This document shows, piece by piece, positions 1 to 8,053 of a stretch of DNA of 39,707 bases. This DNA comes from a virus. The notes beneath the pieces are model-generated. The model made no database searches, was not told the origin of the DNA, and saw only the letters and a list, made by a program, of their open reading frames with translations. The stretch is from the IMG/VR virus record IMGVR_UViG_3300036795_000171, positions 1 through 39,707 of that record; one strand, 5' to 3'. Within the stretch, counting starts at the first letter, position 1, and every line of letters begins with the position of its first letter. The position numbers and the translations under genes are program-made.

Positions 1-118
1 AGACGCGCGCCGGGAAGGGCGAGCCGGGAATCGGCGCTTCCACCTGCGTATAGCCGCCCGTGGCCGTCCGCGTCCGCACGGAACGCACGATCTTGATCTT
101 GAGGATACGGTTCGACAT
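1..118 (-). CDS. 5' fragment of the head-tail joining protein (duplicate of 39339-39698)
   Basis: This is the first 39 codons of the gene annotated in full at 39339-39698, repeated here only because the contig ends overlap. The start ATG (complement of 116-118) overlaps the stop of the next gene (118-120) as TGATG, so in the circle the two genes are consecutive and translationally coupled. It should be counted once. Confidence 0.85.
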   Translation of the reverse strand, partial: MSNRILKIKIVRSVRTRTATGGYTQVEAPIPGSPFPARV

Positions 119-127
119 CAGGTGATG
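1..127. repeat. Terminal redundancy of the contig, copy 1
   Basis: Bases 1-127 are identical to bases 39581-39707. The length (127) is a common maximum assembler k-mer, and a gene (39339-39698) reads straight through the second copy and overlaps the next gene by TGATG across the join. I therefore read it as the overlap of a circular or circularly permuted genome, not a packaged direct terminal repeat. Confidence 0.9.
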
Positions 128-855
128 CTCACCCGCTGATAACGCGTCGCCGCTGCCTGGAACATCGCCGCCCACTGCTTCGCTTCGCCGGAGAGCGGGC
201 TGCTGTCGCCGGGGCCGCCATAACGCTCCATTTCATCACCGCGCTTCCACTCATAAAGCCCCTCACTGATGTTCAGGCCCAGGTTCGGCGCAATAGACGC
301 CGCCGCATTCTGCAGGATCGCTAGTCGCACATCCGGAGGAAGCGTCTTCACGCGGCCCCACAGGCCGGGAATGAGAATGCTCTGCGGCTCCCCGTACTGC
401 GGAACGCGGAACTCGATGCCGGAATAAGGCTTGCCGAAAAAGGGCGCGTTGTTGGGCCTGAGCCAGAAGTCCGTCCCCAGTGTGACGACCTGCCCCTCGG
501 GGTTGAGATCGGTCACGCCGACGGTGATCGTGGTCGCCGGATTACCCTCCGAATCTGTGATCTGCCAGAGTCCGGACGGTAAAAACAGCTTACGCCCGCC
601 GCCCTCCGCAATCAGGCCCGCATACACGCCCACCGGCCCTTTGTCGGGGCCAGGCGGATCGAGGCTCAGCGTCGCCTGTGTGCTCAGGAATGGACGGTAG
701 CCGGTGACGCTCTCCCACTTCTCCACCGACGCTTCTATCGCCATCGCCATGTTCAGTCGCATGGCGTCGCCGCCGGCCACCTTCGCGTCCAGGCCGAGCG
801 AGTCGATGAATCCGGCCAGTTCCGCCGGAGACGGCCAGGTGCAGAGAGTGGACAT
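118..855 (-). CDS. Putative head-tail connector protein
   Basis: About 245 residues, no signal peptide, acting in the virion neck by position: it follows the capsid and post-capsid genes and precedes the head-tail joining, neck and tube genes, the usual place of gp6-like adaptors. The N-terminal helical stretch beginning WPSPAELAGFIDSLGL and the length fit a connector, but I see no diagnostic motif, so the assignment rests mainly on synteny. ATG at 855 is preferred; a TTG at 867 in the same frame would add four residues and neither has a good Shine-Dalgarno. The stop overlaps the start of the next gene by TGATG. Confidence 0.6.
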   Translation of the reverse strand: MSTLCTWPSPAELAGFIDSLGLDAKVAGGDAMRLNMAMAIEASVEKWESVTGYRPFLSTQATLSLDPPGPDKGPVGVYAGLIAEGGGRKLFLPSGLWQITDSEGNPATTITVGVTDLNPEGQVVTLGTDFWLRPNNAPFFGKPYSGIEFRVPQYGEPQSILIPGLWGRVKTLPPDVRLAILQNAAASIAPNLGLNISEGLYEWKRGDEMERYGGPGDSSPLSGEAKQWAAMFQAAATRYQRVSIT

Positions 856-884
856 AGGGGGAGCCAATCAAATCAAAAAGGGTT

Positions 885-911
885 CAGCGCCGAAGAAAGC
901 CTTCGGCGCTG
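885..911 (-). terminator. Hairpin with downstream T-run between post-capsid protein and connector
   Basis: A perfect 10-bp stem (885-894 with 902-911, 7-nt loop) is followed on the minus strand by AACCCTTTTTG. The imperfect U-run suggests a partial terminator that lowers expression of neck and tail genes relative to capsid genes. Confidence 0.5.
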
Positions 912-930
912 AGAGGGAAGCCTACGCAGC

Positions 931-1308
931 CTACGCAGATGGCAGCTTGCGCGGCTTGACGAGTGCGGCGACGGTGTACGCCGCGCCGGTCTCAGGGCTG
1001 CCGGAGACGGTGACGACGGTCTGCAGGTACCGCTGCGCGCCGATGTAGCTGAATTTCTGCACGCTGTCCGTGGTCAGGGCGACGGGCGCGCCGACGATGA
1101 AACTCGCATCGACCGCCGTCCAGGTCGTCCCGTCCGGCGAGTCGTTCACGCTCGGCGTGTGCGTGCCGTCCGTGACCGTGCCGGCGATGATCGAGATCAA
1201 GTTTTCCTGCTGGTTCGCCAGGTCGATGGTCGCCCCTGTCTGGGTCGTGGAATGCGTCCCCGGCTCGGTGGAGACGACCACCGAGTAAATATCTTTGATG
1301 GCCTTCAT
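931..1308 (-). CDS. Small post-capsid protein, possible head decoration
   Basis: 125 residues, immediately downstream of the major capsid gene and rich in T, S and V with a likely beta structure (for example SIIAGTVTDGTHTPSVNDSP). Proteins here are often capsid decoration or stabilising proteins, but I do not recognise a family. The start has GGAG nine bases upstream. Two hairpins bracket the gene (1322-1350 before, 885-911 after), so its mRNA may be a stable single-gene or capsid-linked species, as expected for a protein needed in high copy. Function is inferred from position. Confidence 0.6.
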   Translation of the reverse strand: MKAIKDIYSVVVSTEPGTHSTTQTGATIDLANQQENLISIIAGTVTDGTHTPSVNDSPDGTTWTAVDASFIVGAPVALTTDSVQKFSYIGAQRYLQTVVTVSGSPETGAAYTVAALVKPRKLPSA

Positions 1309-1321
1309 ATTGTTATTCTCC

Positions 1322-1350
1322 GCCGGCGGGACCGTATCAGTCCCGCCGGC
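1322..1350 (-). promoter_or_regulatory. GC-rich intergenic hairpin after the capsid gene
   Basis: A perfect 11-bp stem (1322-1332 with 1340-1350, 7-nt loop) lies between the capsid stop and the next ribosome site. No U-run follows in either direction. It may stabilise the 3' end of capsid mRNA or pause polymerase. Confidence 0.5.
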
Positions 1351-1383
1351 CAGGTCGTGAATTGGGCAAAGTCGCGAGGCGGC

Positions 1384-1422
1384 TCTACTTGATAATCAGG
1401 TGCGCCTACTTGATAATCAGGC
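1384..1422. repeat. Duplicated 3' end of the capsid gene
   Basis: The 16-mer CTACTTGATAATCAGG occurs twice, 23 bases apart. One copy encodes the last capsid residues (LIIK and stop); the second lies just beyond the stop. It looks like a recent short tandem duplication that left the C-terminus intact. Confidence 0.8.
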
Positions 1423-2692
1423 GGCTGAACGCTTCGGACAGAACGGGCATTCCGTCCGTCTCCATACGTGCGATATAGCCGGTCTGATTTGTCTCGGCGT
1501 AGAGCTGGTCGAGGACCTGCATCTGCATGTCGAGCGCGGTTGCGATCACATAACGGCTGAAGTCGCCGCAGATCGCGACGTAATCCCCGCTCGAAACGTT
1601 GGACGGCGCGTACTCGCTCATCTTGTAGGGCCGCCCGAGGATCGTGTCGGGCTGACCGCCGGCATAGCCGAGGCCCGGCCCAAGGCCAGTCGCCCACAGG
1701 TAGTTGCCGTTCGCGTCTTTGAGCAGCCGCACGGCCATGACGATCGAGCGGTGCAGAATCCAGGTCGCCCGGTTTTGGTACTGACCCTTGAGGTTGTAGA
1801 GCGTCCCGATAAAGTCGTCGGCGCTGAGGACGCCGGTTGTCTTGCCCTGAAAATCCCGGTCGGTGCCGATCCCCTGCACCGACGGCGTAAAGACGCCGAG
1901 CGGCTGATCTGCCCCACTTCCGTTCAGGAACGCGCTCTCCTCGGTCGTGGAGAACTTGTAGCCGAGGCGGTCGCGGACGATGGATTCTGGATCCATGGCC
2001 GCCGTGCGCAGCAGCTTGTTCGAGAGCTTGACCCGCTTCGCCAATGGATGCGGCTTCAGGTCGCGCTTGCCGAACTTCATCGACGTGTCTTCGTTCCCCG
2101 TCGAAATCTCCGCCGTCCACACCGGGGCGGACGGATCGACATCGAGAGACGGGATGCCGAGGCTTTCGGCGCGGTTGACCTGGTAGCAGGTCGCAAGCCC
2201 CCGCATAAACACTTCGTCTTTGAGCAGCGTGATGAGGTCTTCGACGAACATCTGCGGGGCGATTAAAAAGCCGCCGCTCACCGGGTCGTCAGCCTGATAC
2301 GCCTTCGTCGCGGTGACGCCGGCGATGCCCCGCAGGTCCTCCTCGGTCATTCCCGAGAAGCCTTTCACCAGGAATTTGTTAAAGGATTTCTTGCCGATTG
2401 CCTTCGGATCGGGCGCGTCGGCCTTTACCTTCTCGCCCTTGTCGTTCACCGGGGCAGCCGGATCGCCGGTCGGCAGCGGGTTGGCGCTCTTGGCGGCGAA
2501 GGCTGCGAGGCCCTCCTGCCGCTCCAGGGCTTCGATCTGCCCTTTCACGCGGTCGGCTTCATCGATCAGGTTCGTCCATTCGGTTTGTTCCTGACCGGTC
2601 ATCGTCGCGGACTTGCCTTCGTATTTCAGGCGGATGGCTTCCGCCTGGGTCATCAGGTTCTTAAAGCGTTCCTGAAGCTCTTTCAGATTCAT
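1406..2692 (-). CDS. Major capsid protein, HK97 fold
   Basis: 428 residues. Residues 1-70 are a highly charged coiled coil (LKELQERFKNLMTQAEAIR and following), the delta or scaffold domain typical of HK97-type capsids and normally removed by the prohead protease. The rest matches the HK97 capsid fold in order: the PVSGGFLIAPQMFVEDLITL segment, a central loop region and a C-terminal beta strand. The gene lies directly downstream of the protease, as in HK97. Its start has GGAG nine bases upstream. A linker rich in K, D and P (about residues 70-105) is the probable cleavage zone. The fold is recognised from sequence pattern; the cleavage site is inferred. Confidence 0.93.
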   Translation of the reverse strand: MNLKELQERFKNLMTQAEAIRLKYEGKSATMTGQEQTEWTNLIDEADRVKGQIEALERQEGLAAFAAKSANPLPTGDPAAPVNDKGEKVKADAPDPKAIGKKSFNKFLVKGFSGMTEEDLRGIAGVTATKAYQADDPVSGGFLIAPQMFVEDLITLLKDEVFMRGLATCYQVNRAESLGIPSLDVDPSAPVWTAEISTGNEDTSMKFGKRDLKPHPLAKRVKLSNKLLRTAAMDPESIVRDRLGYKFSTTEESAFLNGSGADQPLGVFTPSVQGIGTDRDFQGKTTGVLSADDFIGTLYNLKGQYQNRATWILHRSIVMAVRLLKDANGNYLWATGLGPGLGYAGGQPDTILGRPYKMSEYAPSNVSSGDYVAICGDFSRYVIATALDMQMQVLDQLYAETNQTGYIARMETDGMPVLSEAFSRLIIK

Positions 2693-2740
2693 GTCTTGTT
2701 CTCCGAGGCGGGATGCCTCATGTTGTCAAAATGTGCCCGA

Positions 2741-3574
2741 TCACTTCGGGCCTTGCGTTCGCAGTGCGTCCATCCGCAAGCTCAGCGTGCGGTAGGTCAA
2801 ATCCTGCGCACGGTTGTCATCGTTATTCTCTTCAGCATCCCGCTGACGGCCCTTGAACCCATGGAGCGAAACCGCCGTTGCGTCTTTGCGGCTGAAGCCT
2901 GCCTCCCGCAGGAACGCCTCAAAGTCGCGCTCGGTCGAAATCTCACTCGCTTTCGATGAAATCTCCGTCGCCCAGCCCTTCGCCTCGGTCGCCTGCGCGA
3001 GTTGGTTGCAGGGGATCGGGACGATGGAGTATTCGATTAGCTCGGCAATAGCGAGGATGCCGAGACAGTAACCTTTACAAGCCTTGATTCCCTTCGTATC
3101 GAAGAGGCTCATGTCGTAGCCGTTCGCCTTGGCGAAATCGAGCAGCTTCTGCCCGTTCTCAAAGAAGACATAGGGCAGGCTCTCGTCATCGCCGAAGTCG
3201 AGCATGAAGCCGACTGAGAGGCCGACGGAGAGGCCCTTTGCCAGCCGCTCGGTGCAGACCGTGCGGGCATCCTGCGCGGCCTGAGTGGTGTGGAACTGCG
3301 CCTCGGTCTGAAGCTGGTTCCCCACCTCCTTGACGCTTGTCGGCATCGCCACCGGCAGCGCCCGCCAGTCGTGCCCCACGGCCACAAACCCGTTCTGCCG
3401 GAACGACGCCAGGCAGCTCTTCCACGCGCCGGGGAAGATCACTTCGCGCCCCCGGTCGAGTACGCCCGTCACGGACGCGTTGCCCTTCAGGAAGTTGTCT
3501 TCGAGGGTCGTCCCTTTCGCGGACAGTTCGAACTGCTTGCGGATGGGTCGAGATATGTCGAGGGTAGGCATCAT
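2741..3574 (-). CDS. HK97-family prohead protease
   Basis: 277 residues, a serine protease that cleaves the capsid delta domain and itself during prohead maturation. The N-terminal third has the family pattern of an ASV-GVLDRGREVIFPGAW stretch, then the catalytic His in VAVGHDW (about H68) and the catalytic Ser in GLSVGF (about S120). The C-terminus is extended and charged, ending before the capsid gene, and may tether the protease in the prohead. Start ATG overlaps the stop of the preceding F-like head gene (ATGA). A run of ENNDD residues near the C-terminus is unusual but not diagnostic. Confidence 0.9.
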   Translation of the reverse strand: MMPTLDISRPIRKQFELSAKGTTLEDNFLKGNASVTGVLDRGREVIFPGAWKSCLASFRQNGFVAVGHDWRALPVAMPTSVKEVGNQLQTEAQFHTTQAAQDARTVCTERLAKGLSVGLSVGFMLDFGDDESLPYVFFENGQKLLDFAKANGYDMSLFDTKGIKACKGYCLGILAIAELIEYSIVPIPCNQLAQATEAKGWATEISSKASEISTERDFEAFLREAGFSRKDATAVSLHGFKGRQRDAEENNDDNRAQDLTYRTLSLRMDALRTQGPK

Positions 3575-4518
3575 GGGTCGTTTCTCAGTCGCGCCGGCAC
3601 ATCATCCGGCATGGGCGCTTTGCCGGGGAACTGCAACTCGGGATAGTCCACGAGCAGCGTCACAAGAAAGCAGAGACACCGAGGATGGGGCGCGGTCGGC
3701 GCGTTGTCCACAAGGTAGTTCCCCGCGCCGAGATCGTCGGGGTCGTCACTCGCTAAAAGGTCGCATTGGCATACCTTCGGATGGCTGGGGGAGAGTCTCC
3801 AGCCGACGCCGGCGACATAGCTCTTGGCCTTCCCGTCGGCATCATAGAGGCTTGCGATCTGCGCTTCTCGGTGGGCGTTATTGATTTCGGTCTGCGCGAT
3901 CGTGGCGGCTCGGTAGCGCGGGCAGTCCGTGCCGGCCTTCGTCATCGTGTCCTGAATGCGGCGGCTCATCGCACGAGCGCTGATCTGCTCGGCAACGCCC
4001 TGAGTGATCGTGTCCCCCACGGCTTTTTTGGCCGCCGCATCCAGGCGGTAGAGGCGGTCGGACAGCTTGTAGCCGTCGCTGTAGACGCGCTTCGCGACCT
4101 CTTCGACCGCGCGCTTCGCTACCCGCCCGAAACTAACCGAGACCTGCTTGCCGTCCGACAGTGTCCGCGTCGTCGAAAGCGTCGCAAGCACCCGCCCGTC
4201 CGCCGGAGCGCCGGCAAACCCGGCGACGCGGGCCTGTGTGTCCGCCGCCGTCTGCGCGAGGCTCAGCATCCCGGTCTCCATCAGAACGGCCGTATCCCGC
4301 CGCAGGCTCTGCAGTACGTCCTGGAGACCTTCCAGCAGGTTCGCGAGATGCGCCTGCTGAACGGGCTTGTCTTCTCCGCCGAGCGCCGTGATCTTCGCTG
4401 AAAGGGAATCGGCTGCCGCCTGATAGATCGCCTCAAGCTGAGCGACTTCTTCGCGCGTCCGCAGAAGCTGCTTTTTGCGGCAGTCACGGATGAGCTTGCC
4501 GTACTCAGCCTTCGTCAT
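3571..4518 (-). CDS. Mu F-like / SPP1 gp7-like minor head protein
   Basis: 315 residues. The C-terminal half carries the signature of phage head morphogenesis proteins: RAATIAQTEINNAHREAQ, then a WRLSPSHPKVCQCD motif and PHPRCLCFL, i.e. the conserved Cys/His cluster that defines the F-like domain. Such proteins sit in the capsid near the portal and help assembly or DNA ejection. The N-terminal half is helical. The gene overlaps the portal stop by 14 bp and its GAGAG ribosome site lies inside the portal gene, so the two are coupled, as in SPP1. Confidence 0.88.
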   Translation of the reverse strand: MTKAEYGKLIRDCRKKQLLRTREEVAQLEAIYQAAADSLSAKITALGGEDKPVQQAHLANLLEGLQDVLQSLRRDTAVLMETGMLSLAQTAADTQARVAGFAGAPADGRVLATLSTTRTLSDGKQVSVSFGRVAKRAVEEVAKRVYSDGYKLSDRLYRLDAAAKKAVGDTITQGVAEQISARAMSRRIQDTMTKAGTDCPRYRAATIAQTEINNAHREAQIASLYDADGKAKSYVAGVGWRLSPSHPKVCQCDLLASDDPDDLGAGNYLVDNAPTAPHPRCLCFLVTLLVDYPELQFPGKAPMPDDVPARLRNDP

Positions 4519-5947
4519 CGCGGCTCTCGATCCCGCCGATCTCGGCCAGCACCCGGTCCGCCCAGCTCAGGTCGCCCTCGTCCGGATCGTCGCCGTAGAC
4601 CGCCTTCTTCTTCTTGCCGCTGCCCTTTCCGCTGCCCGCGCCTGCATCTTCCTCGGGGTCGGCAGGATCGGCCTCTTCCGCCGCCACATCCGCCGGGGTG
4701 TTCGGCTCGGGCTGGCGTCCCCCGGCTTTCGGCGGGTAAAGCTTGTCGCCGTCTTCCACGGGCTTGAGGCTGATCTGCGCGCGGGCCTCGTTCGGCGTAA
4801 TAAACGGCCCGCCCGTCGCGTCGGCGAGCCGCTGATAAAGGGAGTCCGTCGAGTCCTGCAATGCCCGCACCTGTGAATAGTCCGCGCCGACGGTCTCACT
4901 CGCCGGATTGCCAAAGAAAGGCAGCAGCTGCACGTCGAGATCGCTGTGAATAATGTCCAGCATGGGGATGATGCACATCGTCCACGCGGCGGCCGTATCT
5001 GCGTCCCGGTTGCTGTAGGTGCTCTTCTTGATGCCGACGCCGAGCTGCAGGACGCCGGGCGGGATGCCGATCAGTGCGCAAATTCGCTCCTCGGGCTTAT
5101 CCTGCGCCGTGTCCATCAGTAGCTGTTCCGGCGAGAGCGCCATCTGCTTGACATCGATCGGCCCGGTCAGCACCATCGGTCTGCCGCGATTGTCGCCCTG
5201 GGTCGCCTCCTCGTACTCGTCCTTGAGCGCGTCCATCTCGGGCTGATCGAAGGTCTGCTTGCCCTCTTTGGGCGTGATGATGCAGCCGGGAACGCCCATG
5301 TTCTTGAGGATCGCGGCGGCATACCCGGCGGCCTCGTTATCGGTGACGATCTCGCGGAAGGCGCTTGCCAGCGGCGACAATCCAAGCCACATCGCCTCGG
5401 GGTTCAGACCGTCGCGGAAGTGGATCACGTCCTCGAATTTGAGGGTCGTTTCCTGACCATTCTGGGTGTAGGTGTAATCGATAATCCAGTTGTCGGTATC
5501 CGGGCCGGGGTTTGGCCTCACCTGGTAATGCGGCAGGTACCACAACTCTTTCGGCAGGCCGTCCATGCCGCGCACAATATACCAGTAGGCATTCCCGCTG
5601 ACGATCAGGCTGAGCATCGTCGCCTTGCGCAGCGTGCGGCCCGAGTAGAATTTGTTCGGGCGCGTCAGCAGCTTGGTCAGCGGATGGGTATAGACGATCT
5701 TCTTTTTACCGTCCGGGCCTGCCAGGTAGACGCACGGCGGCGCCTGCGGCAGGTTGCGTCCGATCCAGTGGATCGAGGCCGAGACGATGCTGTTTTTCCA
5801 CAGGTCGCCGGCCAGACGCCGGTAATCCACCTTCGCGCCGGGCAGGAGCCCGTACAAGAACGCGCGCGGCGCTCGACCGCTGCCGCCGGTAGGCAGACCG
5901 CCTTTAAGGACGGCCATGCCGCGCTGGAGATATTGGCGTGTGTTCAA
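4505..5947 (-). CDS. Portal protein, HK97 family
   Basis: 480 residues forming the dodecameric vertex through which DNA is packaged. Recognisable segments are VSASIHWIGRNLPQAPP, the THPLTKLLTRPN block, SLIVSGNAYWYIVR and the long stem/wing region with FEDVIHFRDG. It lies downstream of TerL and upstream of the F-like head and protease genes, the standard order. The C-terminus is low-complexity and ends in KGSGKKKKAVYGDDPDEGD. The furthest start is a TTG at 5947 with no good ribosome site; an ATG a few codons downstream (MAVLKGG) is an alternative. Confidence 0.92.
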   Translation of the reverse strand: MNTRQYLQRGMAVLKGGLPTGGSGRAPRAFLYGLLPGAKVDYRRLAGDLWKNSIVSASIHWIGRNLPQAPPCVYLAGPDGKKKIVYTHPLTKLLTRPNKFYSGRTLRKATMLSLIVSGNAYWYIVRGMDGLPKELWYLPHYQVRPNPGPDTDNWIIDYTYTQNGQETTLKFEDVIHFRDGLNPEAMWLGLSPLASAFREIVTDNEAAGYAAAILKNMGVPGCIITPKEGKQTFDQPEMDALKDEYEEATQGDNRGRPMVLTGPIDVKQMALSPEQLLMDTAQDKPEERICALIGIPPGVLQLGVGIKKSTYSNRDADTAAAWTMCIIPMLDIIHSDLDVQLLPFFGNPASETVGADYSQVRALQDSTDSLYQRLADATGGPFITPNEARAQISLKPVEDGDKLYPPKAGGRQPEPNTPADVAAEEADPADPEEDAGAGSGKGSGKKKKAVYGDDPDEGDLSWADRVLAEIGGIESRDDEG

Positions 5948-5951
5948 GGTT

Positions 5952-5983
5952 TAGAATTCGGATTAAGGCTTAGAATTCGGATT
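5952..5983. repeat. Short direct repeat before the portal gene
   Basis: TAGAATTCGGATT occurs twice with a 19-bp period (5952-5964 and 5971-5983), overlapping the end of the small membrane gene and the portal start. The two copies straddle the stop codon of that gene. It may be a replication-slippage duplication. Confidence 0.6.
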
Positions 5984-6124
5984 GCGGGGACGGCCGGGCG
6001 AGAGCCATCCGGCCAGCAGCAGGACGGCCATCCATAGGCCAGCCAGCACACCGCCGACGGGGATCAGTCCCAGCGCGGCGGCGACAAAATATTCAAAAAA
6101 GCAAACTGGGGTCATTGTTACCAT
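5963..6124 (-). CDS. Small membrane protein between TerL and portal
   Basis: 53 residues read from the gap between terminase and portal. It begins MVTMTPVCFFEYFVAAALG, has one long or two short hydrophobic stretches (about residues 9-41, with GLWMAVLLLAGWL) and ends in a basic PGRPRNPNSKP tail. Alternative ATG at the fourth codon. It fills a gap of 190 bp between two coding sequences in the late operon and its codon use matches its neighbours. No function is recognised; small membrane proteins at this position are often of unknown role. Confidence 0.55.
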   Translation of the reverse strand: MVTMTPVCFFEYFVAAALGLIPVGGVLAGLWMAVLLLAGWLSPGRPRNPNSKP

Positions 6125-6140
6125 TTATGGGCCGTGGCCG

Positions 6141-7430
6141 TTACCATTTCATCACGCGGATGGGTCGCCGCGCAGTAAGGCCCCATGCGGAGAGCGCCAG
6201 CGCGATCACGGTATCGTCGTGCATCCCCTTCGGCGCGTTCATGCGAATGTTTCGGCTCTCGGTCAGTTCGTAGGCATAGGACAGCAGTTCGCCGGTCTGT
6301 GTAGGCTGGTCCATCAGGCGGACCTGCTTCTGCTCGATCTTCATCGCCAGATTATCGATCAGGGCTTCTTTGCTCGCATTCGTGAGCTGGTAGCCCTCGA
6401 TTGGCAGTCCGGACGCCCGCAGCGCCTCGAAGATCGGATCGCCGACTCCGGTGCTGTCGATCCAGACGGTCGCTTTGTACCGCAGGGCGACGGCGCGGAT
6501 CGCCGCACACTGCCGCTCCCACGAAATCTGGTTGAACCTCTCGAAATAGACCTGCCTGCCGTTGCTGTCCATCACGGAAAGAACGGTGAAGTCCTCGACC
6601 CGCGCGAGATCGACGCCCAGGCTATAGGTGATGGTTCCGGGACGGTAGGGCACGACCTGCGGCGGCTCGGCATCCGCGCGGCCCTCGTCAACAACCTCTG
6701 CGACGCCCCGGAAGACCTGCCCCTCGTCGTCGGCGAATTCGGCCAGATATTCGACCCGCCAGGAGCGCTCCGGCTTGGTGGCCTTTTCGTTCTTCAGGTA
6801 TTCGCGCGAGAGGTAAGGGTTATCACTGCTCGGAAATCGGAAAGACTGATAGCGAGGCTGCAGCGGGTCCGTTCCGCGCTGGTAGTCGTTGCGGAAGTGT
6901 CCGCGTCCCGCAGGAGTCGAAACTTTGATGAGGTCGCCATCGTAATCGGCCAGCAGCGGGGTGATGACGTTGTCTTCGACCTCGTCAGGGATGTAGGCCG
7001 CCTCGTCTTCGATGACCCGGTGAGCGTGCCTGCCGCGCAGCCCTTCGCCGTCCGTCCCAACTGTTCGGGCTGTGATCGTCGTCGCGGTGAGAATCCCCTT
7101 GCCGTCCCGAAACCTCAGAAGCGGATACGGCGACTGCCGCACGAGCAGGCAGTCGGCCAGTCCCGGCACGGCTAGAAGACGGGTTTTGACCTCATCGACA
7201 ATGACGTTCGTCTGATCGGCGGTCGGCGCGACGATGATCTGAATGGTGTTCGGGCACTCCAGCGCATAAAGCACGATGTCGATCGCGGTGCTTTCGCTTT
7301 TGCCCCAGCGACGGCCGCAAGCCGCCACTTTAACCTTCGCGTCGCAGAGCATCCACTGCCGCTGACCGTCGCTATGAGGCTCCCAGCCCCACAGCTTCCT
7401 CGCCAGCGCTAGCCCCTTCGTCGTCGCCAC
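6141..7430 (-). CDS. terL: Terminase large subunit
   Basis: 429 residues, the ATP-driven packaging motor and nuclease. N-terminal ATPase: Walker A CGRRWGKS (about residues 38-45), Walker B VIEDEA (139-144) and the coupling motif STPAG (171-175). C-terminal RNase H-like nuclease: acidic residues in GVDLARVEDF (D274), VWIDSTG (D325) and MHDD (D405/D406), the usual triad. Start is GTG with GAGG upstream; it overlaps the small subunit by 59 bp. The genome shows circular permutation rather than defined ends, so headful packaging is likely, but the terminase clade was not determined. Confidence 0.95.
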   Translation of the reverse strand: MATTKGLALARKLWGWEPHSDGQRQWMLCDAKVKVAACGRRWGKSESTAIDIVLYALECPNTIQIIVAPTADQTNVIVDEVKTRLLAVPGLADCLLVRQSPYPLLRFRDGKGILTATTITARTVGTDGEGLRGRHAHRVIEDEAAYIPDEVEDNVITPLLADYDGDLIKVSTPAGRGHFRNDYQRGTDPLQPRYQSFRFPSSDNPYLSREYLKNEKATKPERSWRVEYLAEFADDEGQVFRGVAEVVDEGRADAEPPQVVPYRPGTITYSLGVDLARVEDFTVLSVMDSNGRQVYFERFNQISWERQCAAIRAVALRYKATVWIDSTGVGDPIFEALRASGLPIEGYQLTNASKEALIDNLAMKIEQKQVRLMDQPTQTGELLSYAYELTESRNIRMNAPKGMHDDTVIALALSAWGLTARRPIRVMKW

Positions 7431-7869
7431 GCAATATTCCCCTCAGCAGCGAGAGCGCATCCCCGCCGAGATCCGTCGTCACGGCCGCATCCACAACCGC
7501 CGTCGTCCGCCCCAATATCCTGTCGATGGCATAGGTGATCGCGGCACGGTCCGGCGCCAGCGCCTCGCGCGTCTCCTCGACCACCACCATTTTTTTCGGG
7601 TTGGTCTCGGCGGGGAAGGCGCGCACCTCAATCGAGATCGGGTTGCCATTGCTGTCGCGGCCCGATTCGCGCGTCGTCACCAGTATGGCCGGCGCGAGCT
7701 TGCGTTTGACGACCACCGCGCCGCCCATCGCGAGCTCTTCCAGTTTGCCGATGATCGCCGGCAGCTTGTCCGCGATCCGCCGCTCGGCGACGTTGATCTC
7801 GGTTTCGTATTTTTCGGCTTTGGGCTTGCGGCCCGCTCCGGCGCGCGCGCCGCCGCGTCCATCAGGCAT
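7372..7869 (-). CDS. terS: Terminase small subunit
   Basis: 165 residues. It binds the packaging site and loads TerL. The N-terminal GGARAGAGRKPK motif is the AT-hook-like segment common in small terminases and is followed by a helical region and a beta-rich centre (APAILVTTRESGRDSNGNPI). The gene directly precedes and overlaps terL, which is the strongest evidence. Ribosome site GAGGATAACCC precedes the ATG at 7869. The C-terminal tail is acidic (GDDEGASAGEE). Confidence 0.85.
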   Translation of the reverse strand: MPDGRGGARAGAGRKPKAEKYETEINVAERRIADKLPAIIGKLEELAMGGAVVVKRKLAPAILVTTRESGRDSNGNPISIEVRAFPAETNPKKMVVVEETREALAPDRAAITYAIDRILGRTTAVVDAAVTTDLGGDALSLLRGILRGDDEGASAGEEAVGLGAS

Positions 7870-7878
7870 GGGTTATCC

Positions 7879-8016
7879 TCAGCGGCGGCGCCTGCGATTG
7901 TCGTAGATGTCCTGCAAGATCATCGGGGCGAGCAGCAGCCAGAATAGCGGGGCGATATGCCCGAGACCGAAGAGGCAGCCATAGACGAGCAGGGTAGCAA
8001 GCCAGACAAGCGTCAT
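7879..8016 (-). CDS. Small membrane protein upstream of TerS
   Basis: 45 residues, too short for most gene callers. It is nearly all hydrophobic (residues 2-34, TLVWLATLLVYGCLFGLG and following) and ends with IYDNRRRRR, giving the positive-inside rule a cytoplasmic C-terminus. Its stop TGA begins the TGAGGATAACCC ribosome site of terS, so the spacing suggests a real gene of the late operon. No function recognised; a pinholin-like or superinfection-exclusion role is only a guess. Confidence 0.55.
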   Translation of the reverse strand: MTLVWLATLLVYGCLFGLGHIAPLFWLLLAPMILQDIYDNRRRRR

Positions 8017-8053
8017 GGAGTTTCACCGCCTAGAATTCAAAGATTTCAGAATA

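Noticed and set aside
1400-2266. Long plus-strand ORF antisense to the capsid gene
   Set aside because: GC-rich shadow frame; the minus strand has a recognisable capsid.
6000-7175. Long plus-strand ORF antisense to terminase
   Set aside because: The opposite strand has full terminase motifs; this frame shows only GC-rich open-frame bias.
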